This document shows positions 35,040 through 46,810 of a DNA stretch of 64,000 nucleotides, in pieces; the stretch's first letter is position 1; each line of letters begins with the position of its first letter. This DNA comes from Achatina immaculata (Eukaryota > Mollusca > Gastropoda > Stylommatophora > Achatinidae): NCBI GenBank assembly GCA_009760885.1, contig CM019691.1, forward strand, positions 27,093,314 to 27,157,313, written 5' to 3'. The notes under the pieces were generated by a model. The model saw only the letters and a program-made list of their open reading frames with translations, ran no database searches and was not told where the DNA came from. The translations under genes and the position numbers were made by a program.

Positions 35040-35545
35040 ATAAAGGACAGTCACTTGAAGAAGATACTAACAAATATGAAGATGTCCCGGAAAATGAGAA
35101 GGAGAGTTTTGCAGTGCTATAAGAAACCATAAGTGCTATGTGGTTGTCAAGCGTGGACAGTTAACAAAAAGATAACAAAGGAATTGGAAGCTTCAGAGAT
35201 GTCGCTTTTAAAGAAAGATGCCAACGAATACACTGACAGACAGACAAACAAACGAACAGGCCCCCGGGGACGTTTCAGAACAACGAAAACTAGTTACAAT
35301 TATAAGAAAAAAAAAGACAATCGAAATTTCTTGGACATAACATGAGAAGGCGGAAGTTGGAGAACCTAGTAATGACTGGAAAGTTCAATGGAAAAAGAGA
35401 GATGAAGGCCAAGAGAAAAAAAAAAATCTCAGTGAACTGACAGAGTGGCGTGGACAAAGAAAAGTATTTGGACTGATCGGAAACATTAAGGATCGCACAA
35501 GATGGGAAAGCTTATTTGTCAGTACTATTAGTACACAGCACATAG
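35040..35545 (+). pseudogene. Decayed LINE C-terminal fragment
   Basis: Short blocks in several frames follow the usual LINE order: a LCGCQAWTVNKK-like CETWTL block, an EASEMSLLKKD block, then NLVMTGKFNGKRE, REK, LTEWRGQRKVF and DRTRWESLF. Purine-rich indels break the frame repeatedly. Related to 28150-28575 and 35800-36105. Confidence 0.55.
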
Positions 35546-35799
35546 TAAGTAATAACATTTCACAAACTTGACTTCCGCCACAACCTGCTTAGGTAACACT
35601 CCAAGTAGACCATCTGATTTCTGAATGAGGGAATCACAGACTTGCGGAATACCTCAAATGGATCTGTCTTTTTTGCCTATATGCTGTTAGTTTCTTCACT
35701 ACTCCATGCAGTGCACATTCTCATTCAGGCAAGCATCTTTTGTGAGACATTCCTATAGTTCTGATCATGTAAAACAGTAGTTATAAGAAAGGAAACATC

Positions 35800-36105
35800 T
35801 TATTATGTGCCATGCCCGATAGCGCTGGCGATAATGTTTCTCCATCTTGTGGGATATTTCGTGTTTAAATGCCTTCCTTTTCCCATACCACTTGCTCAGT
35901 GCACTGAGATATTTTACCACTTGGTCAGTGCACTGAGATATTTTTACCACTCGGTCAGTGCACATATATTTTTCTCTTGGTCTTCCAAGCTCGTTTTTCC
36001 CTCGAGTCTTCCAGTCATTACTATGTTCTAACTTCTATCTTCCCATGACACGTCTAAAATTTTTTTCACCGTCTTTTTTCTTATAATTTTGACAAGTTGT
36101 TGTTA
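35800..36105 (-). pseudogene. Decayed LINE C-terminal fragment with an internal triplication
   Basis: The minus strand reads NIVMTGRLEG, SLEDQEK and, further on, EWYGKRK and RAWHII-like blocks, all typical of the LINE end. Within it, CACTTG(C/G)TCAGTGCACTGA is repeated three times at about 30-bp spacing (35888-35965). Confidence 0.5.
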
Positions 36106-36254
36106 AGGACAGAAACAGAGCAAAAAACCTCAGAAGTGCGTGGAGGACTAGGTCAGGTCTTTCAGGATATTGAACCATAAACCAAAACCCCGTTTCTTTT
36201 CATCGATTTCCGTTTCATATCTTCTTCTTCTTCTTTACTACTACTACAACTACT

Positions 36255-36550
36255 ACCTCCCTGGCGCTGCTGGTGTTCTTTGCTGCCGACCGATGTGGTG
36301 AAGATGTTGAAACACAGCATGGTGTCGGATTGGGAGGAGGTTATGCCATCTCAGTCTGTGAGTGGAGCTGACATGCAGGAAGGGGCGGGCAGTGCTTCTT
36401 TTCCAGACTCCAGACCTGTGGCGATCCCTGCCCTGTTAGGCAGGCTAGGCCTGTTACTGGGGGTATCAACGGAGAGGTGGGACAGGGTCTTGGTCAGCAA
36501 TGTTTCGCCAGCCTTGATGCTAGCGTGCCAACATTTCGACCTTCGAAATT
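36255..36550 (+). repeat. Dispersed repeat, copy A
   Basis: Shares about 290 bp with copies B (39605-39960, minus) and C (41045-41365, +): GGAGAGGTGGGA(C/T)AGGGTCT, GCTAGGCCTG(T/C)TACT and CTTTGC(T/A)GC. No coding domain is recognised, and the apparent frames follow the shared sequence. It is probably a non-autonomous mobile element of unknown class. Confidence 0.75.
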
Positions 36551-36954
36551 AGGAAGGGTCTTCACCCCCTTCCAGTATTCTAACAGTTTTGTTCCTCCTC
36601 TTTCATGTCGTTTACCGCAACAATAAACATAGAAGGGGCCCATTCTTCGATCACGCGGCAAATAAAAGAGGAGGAAAAGATGCTACAATTGTCACTATTT
36701 ATAGCGTCTGCAAACACAAACAGAAATGATATCCATGGTGCATAGAGCAACCCAACACTCTCCCCCCCCCCTTCTCTCATCCTGTTCCAGAAACCCATCC
36801 CAAGTCTAGAATTAAAGAGTTATTTTAAGAGACGACGTCTCGCATGCGTTCTAGAAAGACGATCAGTGTGCCAGATTTTGGTCCTTGTCGCGTTCGTCGT
36901 TGTGGTCCCGACATACATTCCCAGGAGACGTGGAAAAATAGCACCAGTTCAGGA
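36551..36954. other. Intronic sequence, nothing recognised
   Basis: About 400 bp of unique sequence with a C-run near 36763. Confidence 0.5.
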
Positions 36955-37365
36955 GGTCTTGCCGTCCTTGCCGCTTGTACAGCACGTCAGGAACTCTTGT
37001 TGTCCTTGCCGCTTGCACAGCACGTCATGAACTCTTATTTTCCTTGCCGCTTGCACAGCACGTCATGAACTCTTATTTTCCTTGCCGCTTGCACAGCACG
37101 TCATGAACTCTTATTTTCCTTGCCGCTTGCACAGCACGTCATGAACTCTTATTTTCCTTGCCGCTTGCACAGCACGTCATGAACTCTTGTTTTCCTTGCC
37201 GCTTGCACAGCACGTCATGAACTCTTGTTTTCCATGCCGCTTGCACAGCACGTCATGAACTCTTGTTTTCCTTGCCGCTTGCACAGCACGTCATGAACTC
37301 TTGTTTTCCATGCCGCTTGCACAGCACGTCATGAACTCTTGTCCTTGCCGCTTGCACAGCACGTG
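36955..37365. repeat. 38-bp minisatellite, about 11 copies
   Basis: GCTTGCACAGCACGTCATGA then ACTCTTATTTTCCTTGCC, with 38-bp steps (37021 and 37059). Variants are TTATTTTCC, TTGTTTTCC and TTCCATGCC. It is well homogenised in the middle. Confidence 0.94.
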
Positions 37366-39450
37366 GGTTGACATGTATGAGTGAAGCAGCATTCGCCGGA
37401 GTTTCCGTCTGATATTGACGTCACTTTCCGGCCTCATTGAATTGTTTCATTCTGTCGTAAAACATCCTTGCAGACCTGTGATGTTTCTTGAATATTATCA
37501 CATTGTGTTTGTTGTTCATTTTTATCAATATAACCACCGTTTATTCCATGAACAGAAGAGCTTTGCATTAACGTTCTCTATAATTGACTGGAGTTTCTGC
37601 AGAATAGTAAATAAATAAAAGCTCGTTGAATAATTTTGAAATAAATAATAATTTTGAAAAAAACTGCATATTCTACAAATGAAGTAAGTTACTTCCAAGC
37701 CCCAAGAACTGCGTACGCTAGTATGTTGAAGCCTGCTGTTGTGTAGCTTATTCGGCGACTCCAGCCACGGCAGGTAGATGTGGCCAGATACCGCAGACAT
37801 TCAGATATCACTACGATACCGGAATCGATACTGGGTTAGTGCACAGTTACTTATGGAACACTCTGTACAACTGCACCACAACTTTTCCCATCGAAGTACA
37901 CGAATACGGAAGATACGTGGTAAATACCATAGACATTAAAGTGGGCGTGATTAAGAAAGGAAGACACATATAATGAAGGAAAGGATACAGACACGATATT
38001 GAAAAACTGTAGGTTTTTTGTATACAAAACACCGAACACGCTAGAGCAGAATAAGACATGATTGTTATACTGAAGTGACCTGAGCTGATGAATCTCCAGG
38101 TATCTTTACAAGCACCTGGTCGGAGCTGATGCCAAAATGTGTAGAACCTGTAGACCCTCCCAGGTGGAAAGTGTCCAAAGCAACTGGAAAAGGGCAATCC
38201 TTCTTTTTCTCTATGCATATGCGTACCGTGTACTGTCTTTGTCTCTTCTTTTTTTGTCCGAAAGGCCTGTTTTGGGTTTGCGAGATTTTTCTGTACATAA
38301 CATGAATATGATGATATAAAGGACCGAATTGTCCGTTCTCAAATGTTCTCGTTGACAGCATTGAATATTTCCCATTGGCAGGTTCTGTGGATGGAGGAAA
38401 TTGTCCTTCAATATTTCGTGTCTAGAGGAATAATATAGAATAAATATTGGAACTGCCTGTAGACATGAGGTTCTAGATCAAACATTTAATGCTGAAAACG
38501 GAACAAAAAAAAATCTAGAATTACCTCTGTGTCAACACGACACTGCAGATAATCACTTGTCCTCAATTCGGTGGCAGGAACTGACCTTGTTTTCCTTGCC
38601 ACTTGATCCACTCTTCGGATGCCTGCGGAGGGGTGAGGGGAGGGGGGAGCGTTAGTTTGCGTTCGTTTATCACCCGGCCAAACCGCAGCCGTTGGCAGCT
38701 TTCCCAAGTGTTTTTTTTTTTCCCCACATAAGATGGCAGATACATGTGAATCTTGTTGCTCTTACCTGAAGTTAACAGCTGCTTCATGTAAGAGGAAAGA
38801 GGAGTCGTTATGACTTCTCAGAGATGATGAGCTGAGACGCTGAATGAAGTTTCCGAAGGTACACGGCGACTGCAGCGTTTGAGATCTTGTTTGGAGAATA
38901 ACTTACAGCCATCGTCGTGGCAGTTTGGATGTTTCAAATAAGGGGCTATGCCAGATTGGTTATTTGAAACGCCGCTGATTCACGAAGCGTGTGGTTAAAT
39001 ACAAATTATTTTGCGGTTAAACACATCTTATTTTTAACAGAGTCTCGTTAGTACATTTTTGAGAAGGTCACGGTTTAAAAATGTCTTCATAGTTTTTCTA
39101 TGAGTTAATAATAGTAATACTCGAATGTCGGGCTACTCGAGTGCCACAGGAAAATGCCACAGACCGTAGTGTACTAACCAGAAAATCTTAGAAACGTTTC
39201 AATATTTCTTCATATGTTATAGAACAATGCCGAATATTGCACAGTGGCCTTTCTTCTTTGCATAAAAAAAACTTAACCCATCAAGAGCCCTTCGTCAAAT
39301 TGACAGGAGCATGTAAATTTGAGACAGTGAAAGTACTATATATTTTGTGCGGTATTGTATGGTTGGACTTTGAGGAAATCGTGAACAAAGCATTTTAAGA
39401 CATGAGAGGAAGAAAAGCGACAAGATGGCAAAGTTGATTAATGCACTGTT
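37366..39450. other. Intronic sequence, nothing recognised
   Basis: About 2.1 kb without array or recognisable element. Overlapping short frames at 37525-38411 lack domains. A search for a nested exon would be sensible here. Confidence 0.45.
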
Positions 39451-39600
39451 CTCTCGTGGCTAGACGGTTGCACGGCCTCACCAGAGTACGGGGTTCGAGT
39501 CCCAGGTTTTTTTGTTCTTTCTCTCGTGGCTAGACGGTTGCACGGCCTCACCAGAGTACGGGGTTCGAGTCTCAGGTTTTTTGTTCTTTCTCTCGTGCCT
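39451..39600 (+). other. Tandem tRNA-like units with Pol III-type signals
   Basis: A 70-bp unit starts at 39451 and 39521, and a fragment at about 39590. Each unit has TGGCTAGACGG (A-box-like) and GGTTCGAGTC(C/T) (B box: 39492-39502 is a perfect match; the second is at 39562-39572). T7 (39507-39513) and T6 (39577-39582) follow the B boxes, as RNA polymerase III terminators do. The cloverleaf arms are not complete, so these are tRNA-like or SINE heads rather than tRNA genes. They abut dispersed repeat B. Confidence 0.7.
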
Positions 39601-39604
39601 TTAA

Positions 39605-39960
39605 AGTGCGGAGGGTGAAGACGCTGTCAGATGAGGCAGTCAGTGACCCATAGTTGATATGCTAGCCTCAGGGTTAGCGAGCCATAACTGACCAAGACCC
39701 TGTCCCACCTCTCCGTTGGTACCTCTAGTAACAGGCCTAGCCTGGCTAACAAGGCAGGGATCGCCATAGCCCCCATGGTGGTGAAGTCTGCGAAAGAAGC
39801 AGTGCACACATCCCTGCTTTTTATCTGTACTCCGGGACTGAAAAAGTAGCTGCCATAACCCACTCCCACGCTGATACGATGCTGTTCCTCATCACCTCTA
39901 CAGCATCGGCTGCAAGAAACAGCAGCTCGGAGTTACAGGGAGTTCGTACAAGTACAAGCC
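39605..39960 (-). repeat. Dispersed repeat, copy B
   Basis: The reverse complement matches copies A and C: ACTTGTACGAACTCCCTGTA at the start, AACAGCATCGTATC, GGCTAGGCCTGTTACT and GAGAGGTGGGACAGGGTC, then CTGCCTCATC near the end. It is in inverted orientation to copy C, about 1.1 kb away. The 80-codon minus frame is not a recognised protein. Confidence 0.85.
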
Positions 39961-41044
39961 TTAAAGTGCTTTGTTTACGATTTTTACCAGGTCTAACCAC
40001 ATAATACTGTGCTCTCTTACTTTACTGTGCGAAAGCCTTGTTGTTTCCTATTTGTGAAAGTGTGTACTTATTGTGGCATTCGTGGTTCCAAGAAAAAAAA
40101 TAGATTCCTAATCTGGTTGGTGTTAAAAATAAATCTTTATTTAAAGAATAAATAAATAATACAAAATACAAAGAAAGCACTGAAGCCTTTAAATATTAAT
40201 TTCATTTATACAAGCGCGCCTCCACCCAAATAAATCACAGTGCAGGCACTTTTGTCCACGGGTGTGGCTGTGACAAAGGAACAGATAAATAAATAAATCA
40301 AGGGAATAATAAACGCACCACAGTTAGACGCTGTTGCTTTCTGCCATGTTATAGGTCATTTTCTTTCTTTCTTTCTGTCTTTCATTTCTTTCTTTCCTCC
40401 TTTCTTTCTTCAGTGTGATTCTGTTACAAGTAAAACAGCATAGACGTCTCATTTTACTTGGATACTTAACATGGGCGTGATCTTTTACAACCTATAGTAT
40501 TAGCAAACCTGCCTCTTTATGCTCATCTGAAACCTGGAATTCGTCCAGATCTTTAAATATTTCATTTTACAAACGAAAGAAAAGAACAAGCTACTTGTGG
40601 TCGAGGTCCGTCTGCCAGTTTTAGTTTCATTTAATCTTCGTTCACGGTTGCACACGCATGGCTGCCTTCAAGTTTGTCGTTGTGTTGTGCTTAACAGGTT
40701 AGATGGACTGGCACTTGTGCCCTGCTTTTCGGCATGACATTTTCTGAATTGTCCAGATCTGTTTGGCGTCGGTTTTGGAGTGTCCAGCTTGAGATGTTCA
40801 GTCCTGCATGTCAAACGGCAAAGCTCGAGAATAGCGAGATGAGAAATGGAATGGGAAACCTCCAGGAATAGCGAGATGAGAAATTGAAAATGAAGGCAAA
40901 GGCACAGCTGGATGGAGACTTCTAGTTTGTTTTAAGCGCCACCGAGCGATGGTGGTGGTGGTGGTGGTGATACATAGATTTTCTTTGAAAATTATCCTCA
41001 TGTCATGGTGCAGATTCTCTACACAGTAGATTTGTAATAGATGT
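39961..41044. other. Spacer between the inverted repeats
   Basis: AT-rich sequence with short (CTTT)n near 40362-40410 and (GGT)n near 40951-40968. No gene is seen. Confidence 0.5.
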
Positions 41045-41365
41045 ATGACTTGTACGAACTCCCTGTAACTGCGAGCTGGTATTCTTTGCAGCTGATGCTG
41101 TAGGGGTGTTGAAGAACAGCATCGTATCGGCGTGGGAGTGGGTTATCGCAGTTACTTCTTCAGTTCCGGAGTACAGCTAAAATGCAGGTAAATGTTCATT
41201 GCCACTTTAGCAGACTCCGGCGCCATAAGGATTATGGCTAGGCCTGCTACTGGGGGTACTAGGGAGAGGTGGGATAGGGTCTCGGTCAGCTGTGGTTCGC
41301 TAACCCTGATGCTAGCATATCAGCTCATTGCCTCATCGGACAGACGTTTTAACCCGCAGTAGATG
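41045..41365 (+). repeat. Dispersed repeat, copy C
   Basis: Begins ACTTGTACGAACTCCCTGTA and shares AACAGCATCGTATCGGCGTG and the GAGAGGTGGGATAGGGTCT block with copies A and B. A deletion removes part of the middle relative to B. Confidence 0.85.
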
Positions 41366-42534
41366 TGTGAGAAAGAAATAAGACTGGAAGATTCAGTTAA
41401 TGGCTTGATGAACTCGCAGTAGGTGCACACTTGAGTTCTTTGGTCACGGCCGACGCTTTGGCGAAGAGGTGAAGGTAACTGAAACACAGTCATCAGTCTA
41501 GACGCAGCATCATTTGAGAATGAGGCGAGGACCAGACTTTAGAAAGCGCAAGGGAACAGAGACCTTGGAACACAAATATTTAGTGATGTTAATGTGGCTG
41601 ACCAATGCCAGTTAAACTTTGGTCTAGTCAGTCAAGAGTGGAGCTGTCCACCGAGATGATGGTCGCCAGAACCCACAACTAATATGCACCCGCTTCAGAA
41701 CTCTTAGATAAACACTGCCTGTACAATGCATCATCTTGGATGGGGAGTAGATTACGATGTTTTCTTTAGTTCCTATAGCGGGCTGAGGAAGCTAGGCTTC
41801 TTTGTCGAATACACCACCCTGAGAAAAGCGATGATCCTTGTCCAGTTTTCCAGACTGAAGTAGCGGTGCGGCCGGTAAAGCAGGAAGATGGGTCACGGCC
41901 TTTGCCTGGATCAGAGTTACTGGGTCGTAATAATTATTACACCAGACTGATACAACCGCAGTGTTGTTTTTAATCTTATTTTGGAAATTTAAAAAGAAAA
42001 TGTGTTCCCAAAACGCTGCTTCGTGTTCAGAGTGATCTGTTGTTCTTGGATACAGCCGGAGCAGGTCAGGCAGTGTCATGTCAACCGTGTGATCAGATCT
42101 ACCATGTCTGGCAACAGTCACAGCACTCACCTTGCCGGACATTCATAGTCCGTAGCTGTTAAACAGTATAGCGTGTGTGAGTATTTTCCTGTGTCCACAT
42201 TTTTTAACAGTCTGTCAGAAGAGAGAACGTTTCTCTACGATTGGAGGTTATTTATAAAACACGAGGAGCTTCGACTGCAGTTAAATCTTGTAAGTTCTGG
42301 CAACGATCTGGGGTTTTTTTCCATTTTTTAAAAAATAGTAAAAGTGCTCTCTTCGTTCTTAATCTTTCTCTTGACATTTTATTTGGTCTTCATTTAGTTT
42401 TTTTTTTTTAAACTTGGGATTTTTAAAATAGAATTTGTGTGTGTGTAATTATAACCTTTGATAGCTTATGAGGCTTGTCTGTGAGCATTTTTATTTAGTA
42501 CTCTTTATTTATGTTCACTGAAGTTTCAAACTCT
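41366..42534. other. Intronic sequence, nothing recognised
   Basis: The 116-codon minus frame at 41792-42142 shows no domain I recognise. Confidence 0.45.
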
Positions 42535-42862
42535 TTGCTGCTGCTGCAACTACTACTACTGCTGATACTACCTCTACTAATATTACTACAACTTCTACTA
42601 CTAGTACTACTACCTCTACCTCTACTACTATTAGTACTATTAATATCAATATTACTACTACTTTATTGTTGATACAGCTTTCTGCTGTACTGTCACTACC
42701 ATTTTCCATTAACTGCGATGCAGCGCTTGGCTGCTAGTGTTCTCGGTGATCCTGTTAGTACAGTCACTCTACAACTTCTACGTTTGCAGCAGCTACTTTT
42801 GTTCTACCCTTACGGCGGTCAACTGTACTACAGATAGTGGTTCTGCAACAACTACAAGAAGT

Positions 42863-42899
<37 letters not shown>
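42535..42899. repeat. (TAC)n-like and (AAT)n trinucleotide repeats
   Basis: CTACTACTA-type imperfect repeats run at 42535-42665. An (AAT)n run lies at 42866-42897. The sequence between is unique. Confidence 0.9.
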
Positions 42900-42984
42900 G
42901 TACTGTTAGAACCTATTAGCTGCTATATCAGTGGGATCGTATATATTCACTTCCCGTGTTGTTAATATCGATCCTGTTCTTACT

Positions 42985-43540
42985 GAACCTGTTAGCTACT
43001 TTTCCCGTATATACGATATACGATATATATATATATGCTTTTATATTATCTTCTCATGTTTTAGTCTTCCTCCGTTACTGACCCTACTAACTGCTGTCTT
43101 ATATATTTGTATATATTTCCCATGTTTTAGTATTACTCCTTTACTGAACATACTAGCTACTGTAGCCAGTATCTTATATACTTTCTTCCCATGTCTTAGT
43201 ATTACTCCTTTACTGAACATACTAGCTACTGTAGCCAGTATCTTATATACTTTCTTCCCATGTCTTAGTATTACTCCTTTACTGAACATACTAGCTACTG
43301 TAGCCAGTATCTTATATACTTTCTTCCCATGTCTTAGTATTACTCCTTTACTGAACATACTAGCTACTGTAGCCAGTATCTTATATACTTCCTTCCCATG
43401 TCTTAGTATTACTCCTTTACTGAACATACTAGCTACTATAGCCAGTATCTTATATACTTTCTTCCCATATTTTAGTCTTCCTACGTTACTGAACCTACTA
43501 GCTACTGTTTCTAGTATCTTATATATTCTCTCCACATCCT
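42985..43540. repeat. 69-bp tandem repeat, about 8 copies
   Basis: ATTACTCCTTTACTGAACAT and TACTAGCTACTGTAGCCAGT recur at 69-bp steps (43201 and 43270). The central five units are almost identical and the edges degenerate. 69 is 3 x 23, so a 232-codon + frame with a hydrophobic 23-residue repeat (about ITPLLNILATVASILYTFF) and a 164-codon minus frame both stay open. Codon use follows the repeat and no gene signals are seen. Confidence 0.93.
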
Positions 43541-44280
43541 ACGAACATTTCTTCTCAGCACTGACAACATTTAGTGTGCTATTATTTATTTATTTTTGCC
43601 TTATTCCCAGAGGAAGGAACATTAAGTAATTGAACTCTACTGCAGTTCTTTCAACAAAAAAAAATCCTTAAAACTCGCACGCGCTTTTGCACAGAAGTAG
43701 ATTTTAGCTTAGCTTGTTTGAGGTAGCTGAACGCTGCCAGGCATGCAGTAGGTGGGCGAACATTTCAAGGAAGATGGAAGCTGATAAGATGAAATCAAAG
43801 GATGGCTTTTCTTGTCTATAGTTTTTGTTGTTTTTTTTTTTTTACCTAAAGATAGCTTTTCTTGTATATGTCGTTTTTTTGGTCTCCTCCCCCCCTTCCT
43901 CTGAATCCATTTCGCCCTCTGGTACGTCTCACCCGCTGCAGGAGAGAGAGCGCAGAAATAAATCTAACTACATAATGTTCCAAGTCTGCGGGCATATGAA
44001 CCTCCGATGCTTCAGAGAATGAGTATTAGGTGTATGTGTGTGTGTATGTGCGCGCGCGCGTGCTTGTAGGTTGTTCACTGTACAGTGCTTTAGCTAATTT
44101 TGATCACAGGTTAAAAACGACATATAGAGTTTCATATATATATATAACTCATATGACAAGATTGAAAACATGAGATTACTGACGTTGTTTTGCCGGGGGT
44201 TGTAAAATTTAGGTAGGAAACAAAAATGACGGATTCAAGTAAAATCATATTTTCATTTTGGTAAAAATGTCCCCTTTATA
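43541..44280. other. Intronic sequence, nothing recognised
   Basis: T-runs lie near 43830-43845, a short alternating GT/GC patch at 44035-44062, and (AT)n near 44130. No gene is seen. Confidence 0.5.
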
Positions 44281-44580
44281 GGAAGATTATGGCTTATCGT
44301 TTACATAATAGGAAGATTATGGCTTATCGTTTACATAATAGGAAGATTATGGCTTATCGTTTACATAATAGGAAGATTATGGCTTATCGTTTACATAATA
44401 GGAAGATTATGGCTTATCGTTTACATAATAGGAAGATTATGGCTTATCGTTTACATAATAGGAAGATTATGGCTTATCGTTTACATAATAGGAAGATTAT
44501 GGCTTATCGTTTACATAATAGGAAGATTATGGCTTATCGTTTACATAATAGGAAGATTATGGCTTATCGTTTACATAATA
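44281..44580. repeat. 30-bp satellite, ten identical copies
   Basis: The unit is GGAAGATTATGGCTTATCGT followed by TTACATAATA. I saw no difference among ten consecutive units over exactly 300 bp. Both ends stop sharply, apart from TATA before the first and after the last. The 101-codon frame (10-residue repeat) is a by-product. Confidence 0.97.
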
Positions 44581-45010
44581 TATATCCATGCTAACAGTAG
44601 GATCAGTCTTTTCTGTTACACCAGACTTCATGAAGACTGTGTCCATCATGGCTAAGGCTTGGCCTGATTTCAGCAAAATAGACAGAGAAATGAATGTCAG
44701 GTAAAAATGCTTTCCAATAACAGGTCAGGACGGAACGAGCATTCTATCATAACTCTGAGACTGTGAATCTAAGGTCTTGAGGTACACGTTGAGTTAGTTA
44801 TGGTAGCCGCATTTTTTTGTTGTTGTTTTGTTTCGTTTTTACAGCCCTCGTGGTTATATTGAAGGTACTTGGATGCAGGTTTTGTGCTTTGTTTTGCTTT
44901 TTTGTTGCTCTTTCGTTAAACCTACGCCTGTCGTTGTTTTCTTCGCTATTAAACTGACTGTTAGAAATCTTAGAAGGAACTAATTAAACTTCTTCCTCTT
45001 CATATAGATA
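44581..45010. other. Intronic sequence, nothing recognised
   Basis: About 430 bp with T-rich stretches. No recognised feature. Confidence 0.5.
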
Positions 45011-45209
45011 TATACATATCTTATCTTATATCCTTCCCGTGCCGCTAAACGTCACATAGGGCCCGCAAAGTAGTTCGCCAATTTTTCCTGTCTTCAGCGA
45101 GTCTTTCAACCTCATCAGAGGATTTTATGCCTGTTAATTTGGCCTCTCTTAACATTGTCCTATTCAGAGTTTCACGTAGTCTGCCTCTTTTTCTTTGGCC
45201 TATACATAT
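45011..45209 (-). mobile_element. 5'-truncated LINE copy with 9-bp TSD
   Basis: TATACATAT occurs at 45011-45019 and 45201-45209. The 181-bp insert, on the minus strand, encodes GQRKRGRLRETLNRT, LREAKLTGIKSSDEVERLAE and NWRTTLRALCDV. This is the very C-terminus of the same LINE family as 59841-60450. Both copies share the 3' end GGAAGGATATAAGATA. The TSD is AT-rich, so chance is not excluded. Confidence 0.8.
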
Positions 45210-45210
45210 A

Positions 45211-46031
45211 CTGTTAAAAAAAAGAAACATCAGGTATGATATTTCGATTTAAACTGAAGTTTGCTGATCAGACAAAGGCAAATTGGCTGAAACTTTCACT
45301 TGGACATCAGCTTCATGTGCTGACTTGAATTGTACTGAGCAGACGATTCATGAGCGCAGAAAAGCGACACTAGTCGAAACAGCATTTTTGACAATAACTC
45401 ATGACAGGTTCACGAGAATCCCATGAAACTTATTGAACACAAAACTCACTGACCATGTTATTGAATGTCAACGATACGTCGCTGAAATTGTTCGTCCTCA
45501 TTTCCTTCTACTTCTGGCTGCACCAGGATCGATTTTTCAGCAGGATAACGCTCGACCTCATGTGGCACAACTTGCCACCCAGTTCCTCACTGACAACAAC
45601 GTCCAGACCATTCCGTGGCCATCCTTGTCATCAGACATGAACTCAATAGAACACTTATGGGATGAACTCAACAGACAAGTCCGCCAGCGAGACGTGGCGC
45701 CAACCAATCTCTGACAGTTGTCTTTTGCACTACAGGAAGAGTGGCAGCCATCCCACAACAACAGATCCAACAGCTAATCGGATCCATGTCAAGGAGATGT
45801 CGTTCTCTGACACAGGCCAGAGGAGGCCATACGTCTTACTGAAACAAAGGCCTCATTCGCAAAGAATACAAGTCCAAACCAAATGTGATGAACATCATTT
45901 CATTGTTAAAGTCTTAAAGTTTCTTAATGCCAGGATTGAAACATTAATTCCGTAAAATACAATTTTGATAAAAGTTTGAAATTTAATGTCCATTACGACT
46001 ACAGTAGTGTTGCGTTTCTTTCTTTGAACAG
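45211..46031 (+). mobile_element. Tc1/mariner-type transposon, internally deleted
   Basis: The left end CTGTTAAAAAAAAGAAAC and the inverted right end GTTTCTTTCTTTGAACAG are flanked by TA (45209-45210 and 46032-46033). The 821-bp length is well below the usual 1.3 to 1.7 kb. The + strand keeps the C-terminal half of a DDE transposase: FQQDNARPHVAQLATQF and PWPSLSSDMNSIEHLWDELN. The spacing between the second catalytic Asp (FQQD) and Glu (IEHLWD) is 34 residues, which is DD34E, the Tc1 type. The usual PDLNPIEHLWD has changed to SDMNSIEHLWD. The first Asp and the DNA-binding N-terminus are missing or scrambled, and a frame break follows at 45713. Immobile unless helped in trans. Confidence 0.92.
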
Positions 46032-46033
46032 TA

Positions 46034-46470
46034 TATATATATATATAAAATATCCTCTTTCTCTTCTTCCTCCAATCTCCTTCTTCTTCTTCCTCCTCCT
46101 TCACCTCCTCTTCCTCTTCTTCTTCTTCTTCTGACGAACTTTACAACAACAAAAAATACTTCACCATCCTATCCCTAGTGCAGTGCCAGTTTATGGAGCA
46201 GAAATTCAAAATGTAATCGTACAGCAGGCCAGTTTCTCTTCCCACCATTCTCAGCCTGAAATGTCGATCATATTTATATCCTCAAGCTTTGTGTGTTAAG
46301 TCAGCCTTCTAATAACTTGGCTCAATCGTTACAGGCTGCCTCTCTCCTTCTCTTTCTGTCATTCACAGACAGTCAAATACCTCCCCTTTCCCCACAAGAA
46401 ATAGTTTGAAGCAAAAGAACTTTGGAATCACTTCAGTGTTACTCTGTAACGAAACAACAGAAAAAAGAAA

Positions 46471-46510
<40 letters not shown>

Positions 46511-46810
46511 ACTTTTTGTCTTTCTGTCTTTCTCTCTCTCTTATTTTCTTTCTCTCTCTTTTTATCTCTGTCTCACTTTCTCTCTCTGTCTCACTTTCTC
46601 TCTCTCTGTCTGTCTGGTTTTCTCTCTTTCTCTCGCTCACTTTCTCTCTCTCTCTCTCTCACTTTCTCTCTGTATGTCTGTTTTCTCTCTTTCTCTCTCT
46701 CTCACTTTCTCTCTGGTTGTCTGTATGTTTTTCTCTTTCTCTCTATTGCTGTGTTTCTCTGTCTTTTTTCTCTTTCTCTCTATCACTCTCTTTCTCTCTC
46801 TCACATAGAT
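46034..46810. repeat. CT/CTT-rich tracts
   Basis: TTCTTCCTCC-type sequence runs at about 46052-46133. A long (CT)n-based tract with TTTCTGTCTC interruptions runs at 46470-46803. Three overlapping + frames rich in S, L and F are artefacts. The piece between is unique. Confidence 0.9.

Noticed and set aside
44281..44580. CRISPR array
   Set aside because: Identical 30-bp units abut directly without spacers, and the DNA is eukaryotic. The other arrays likewise lack unique spacers.
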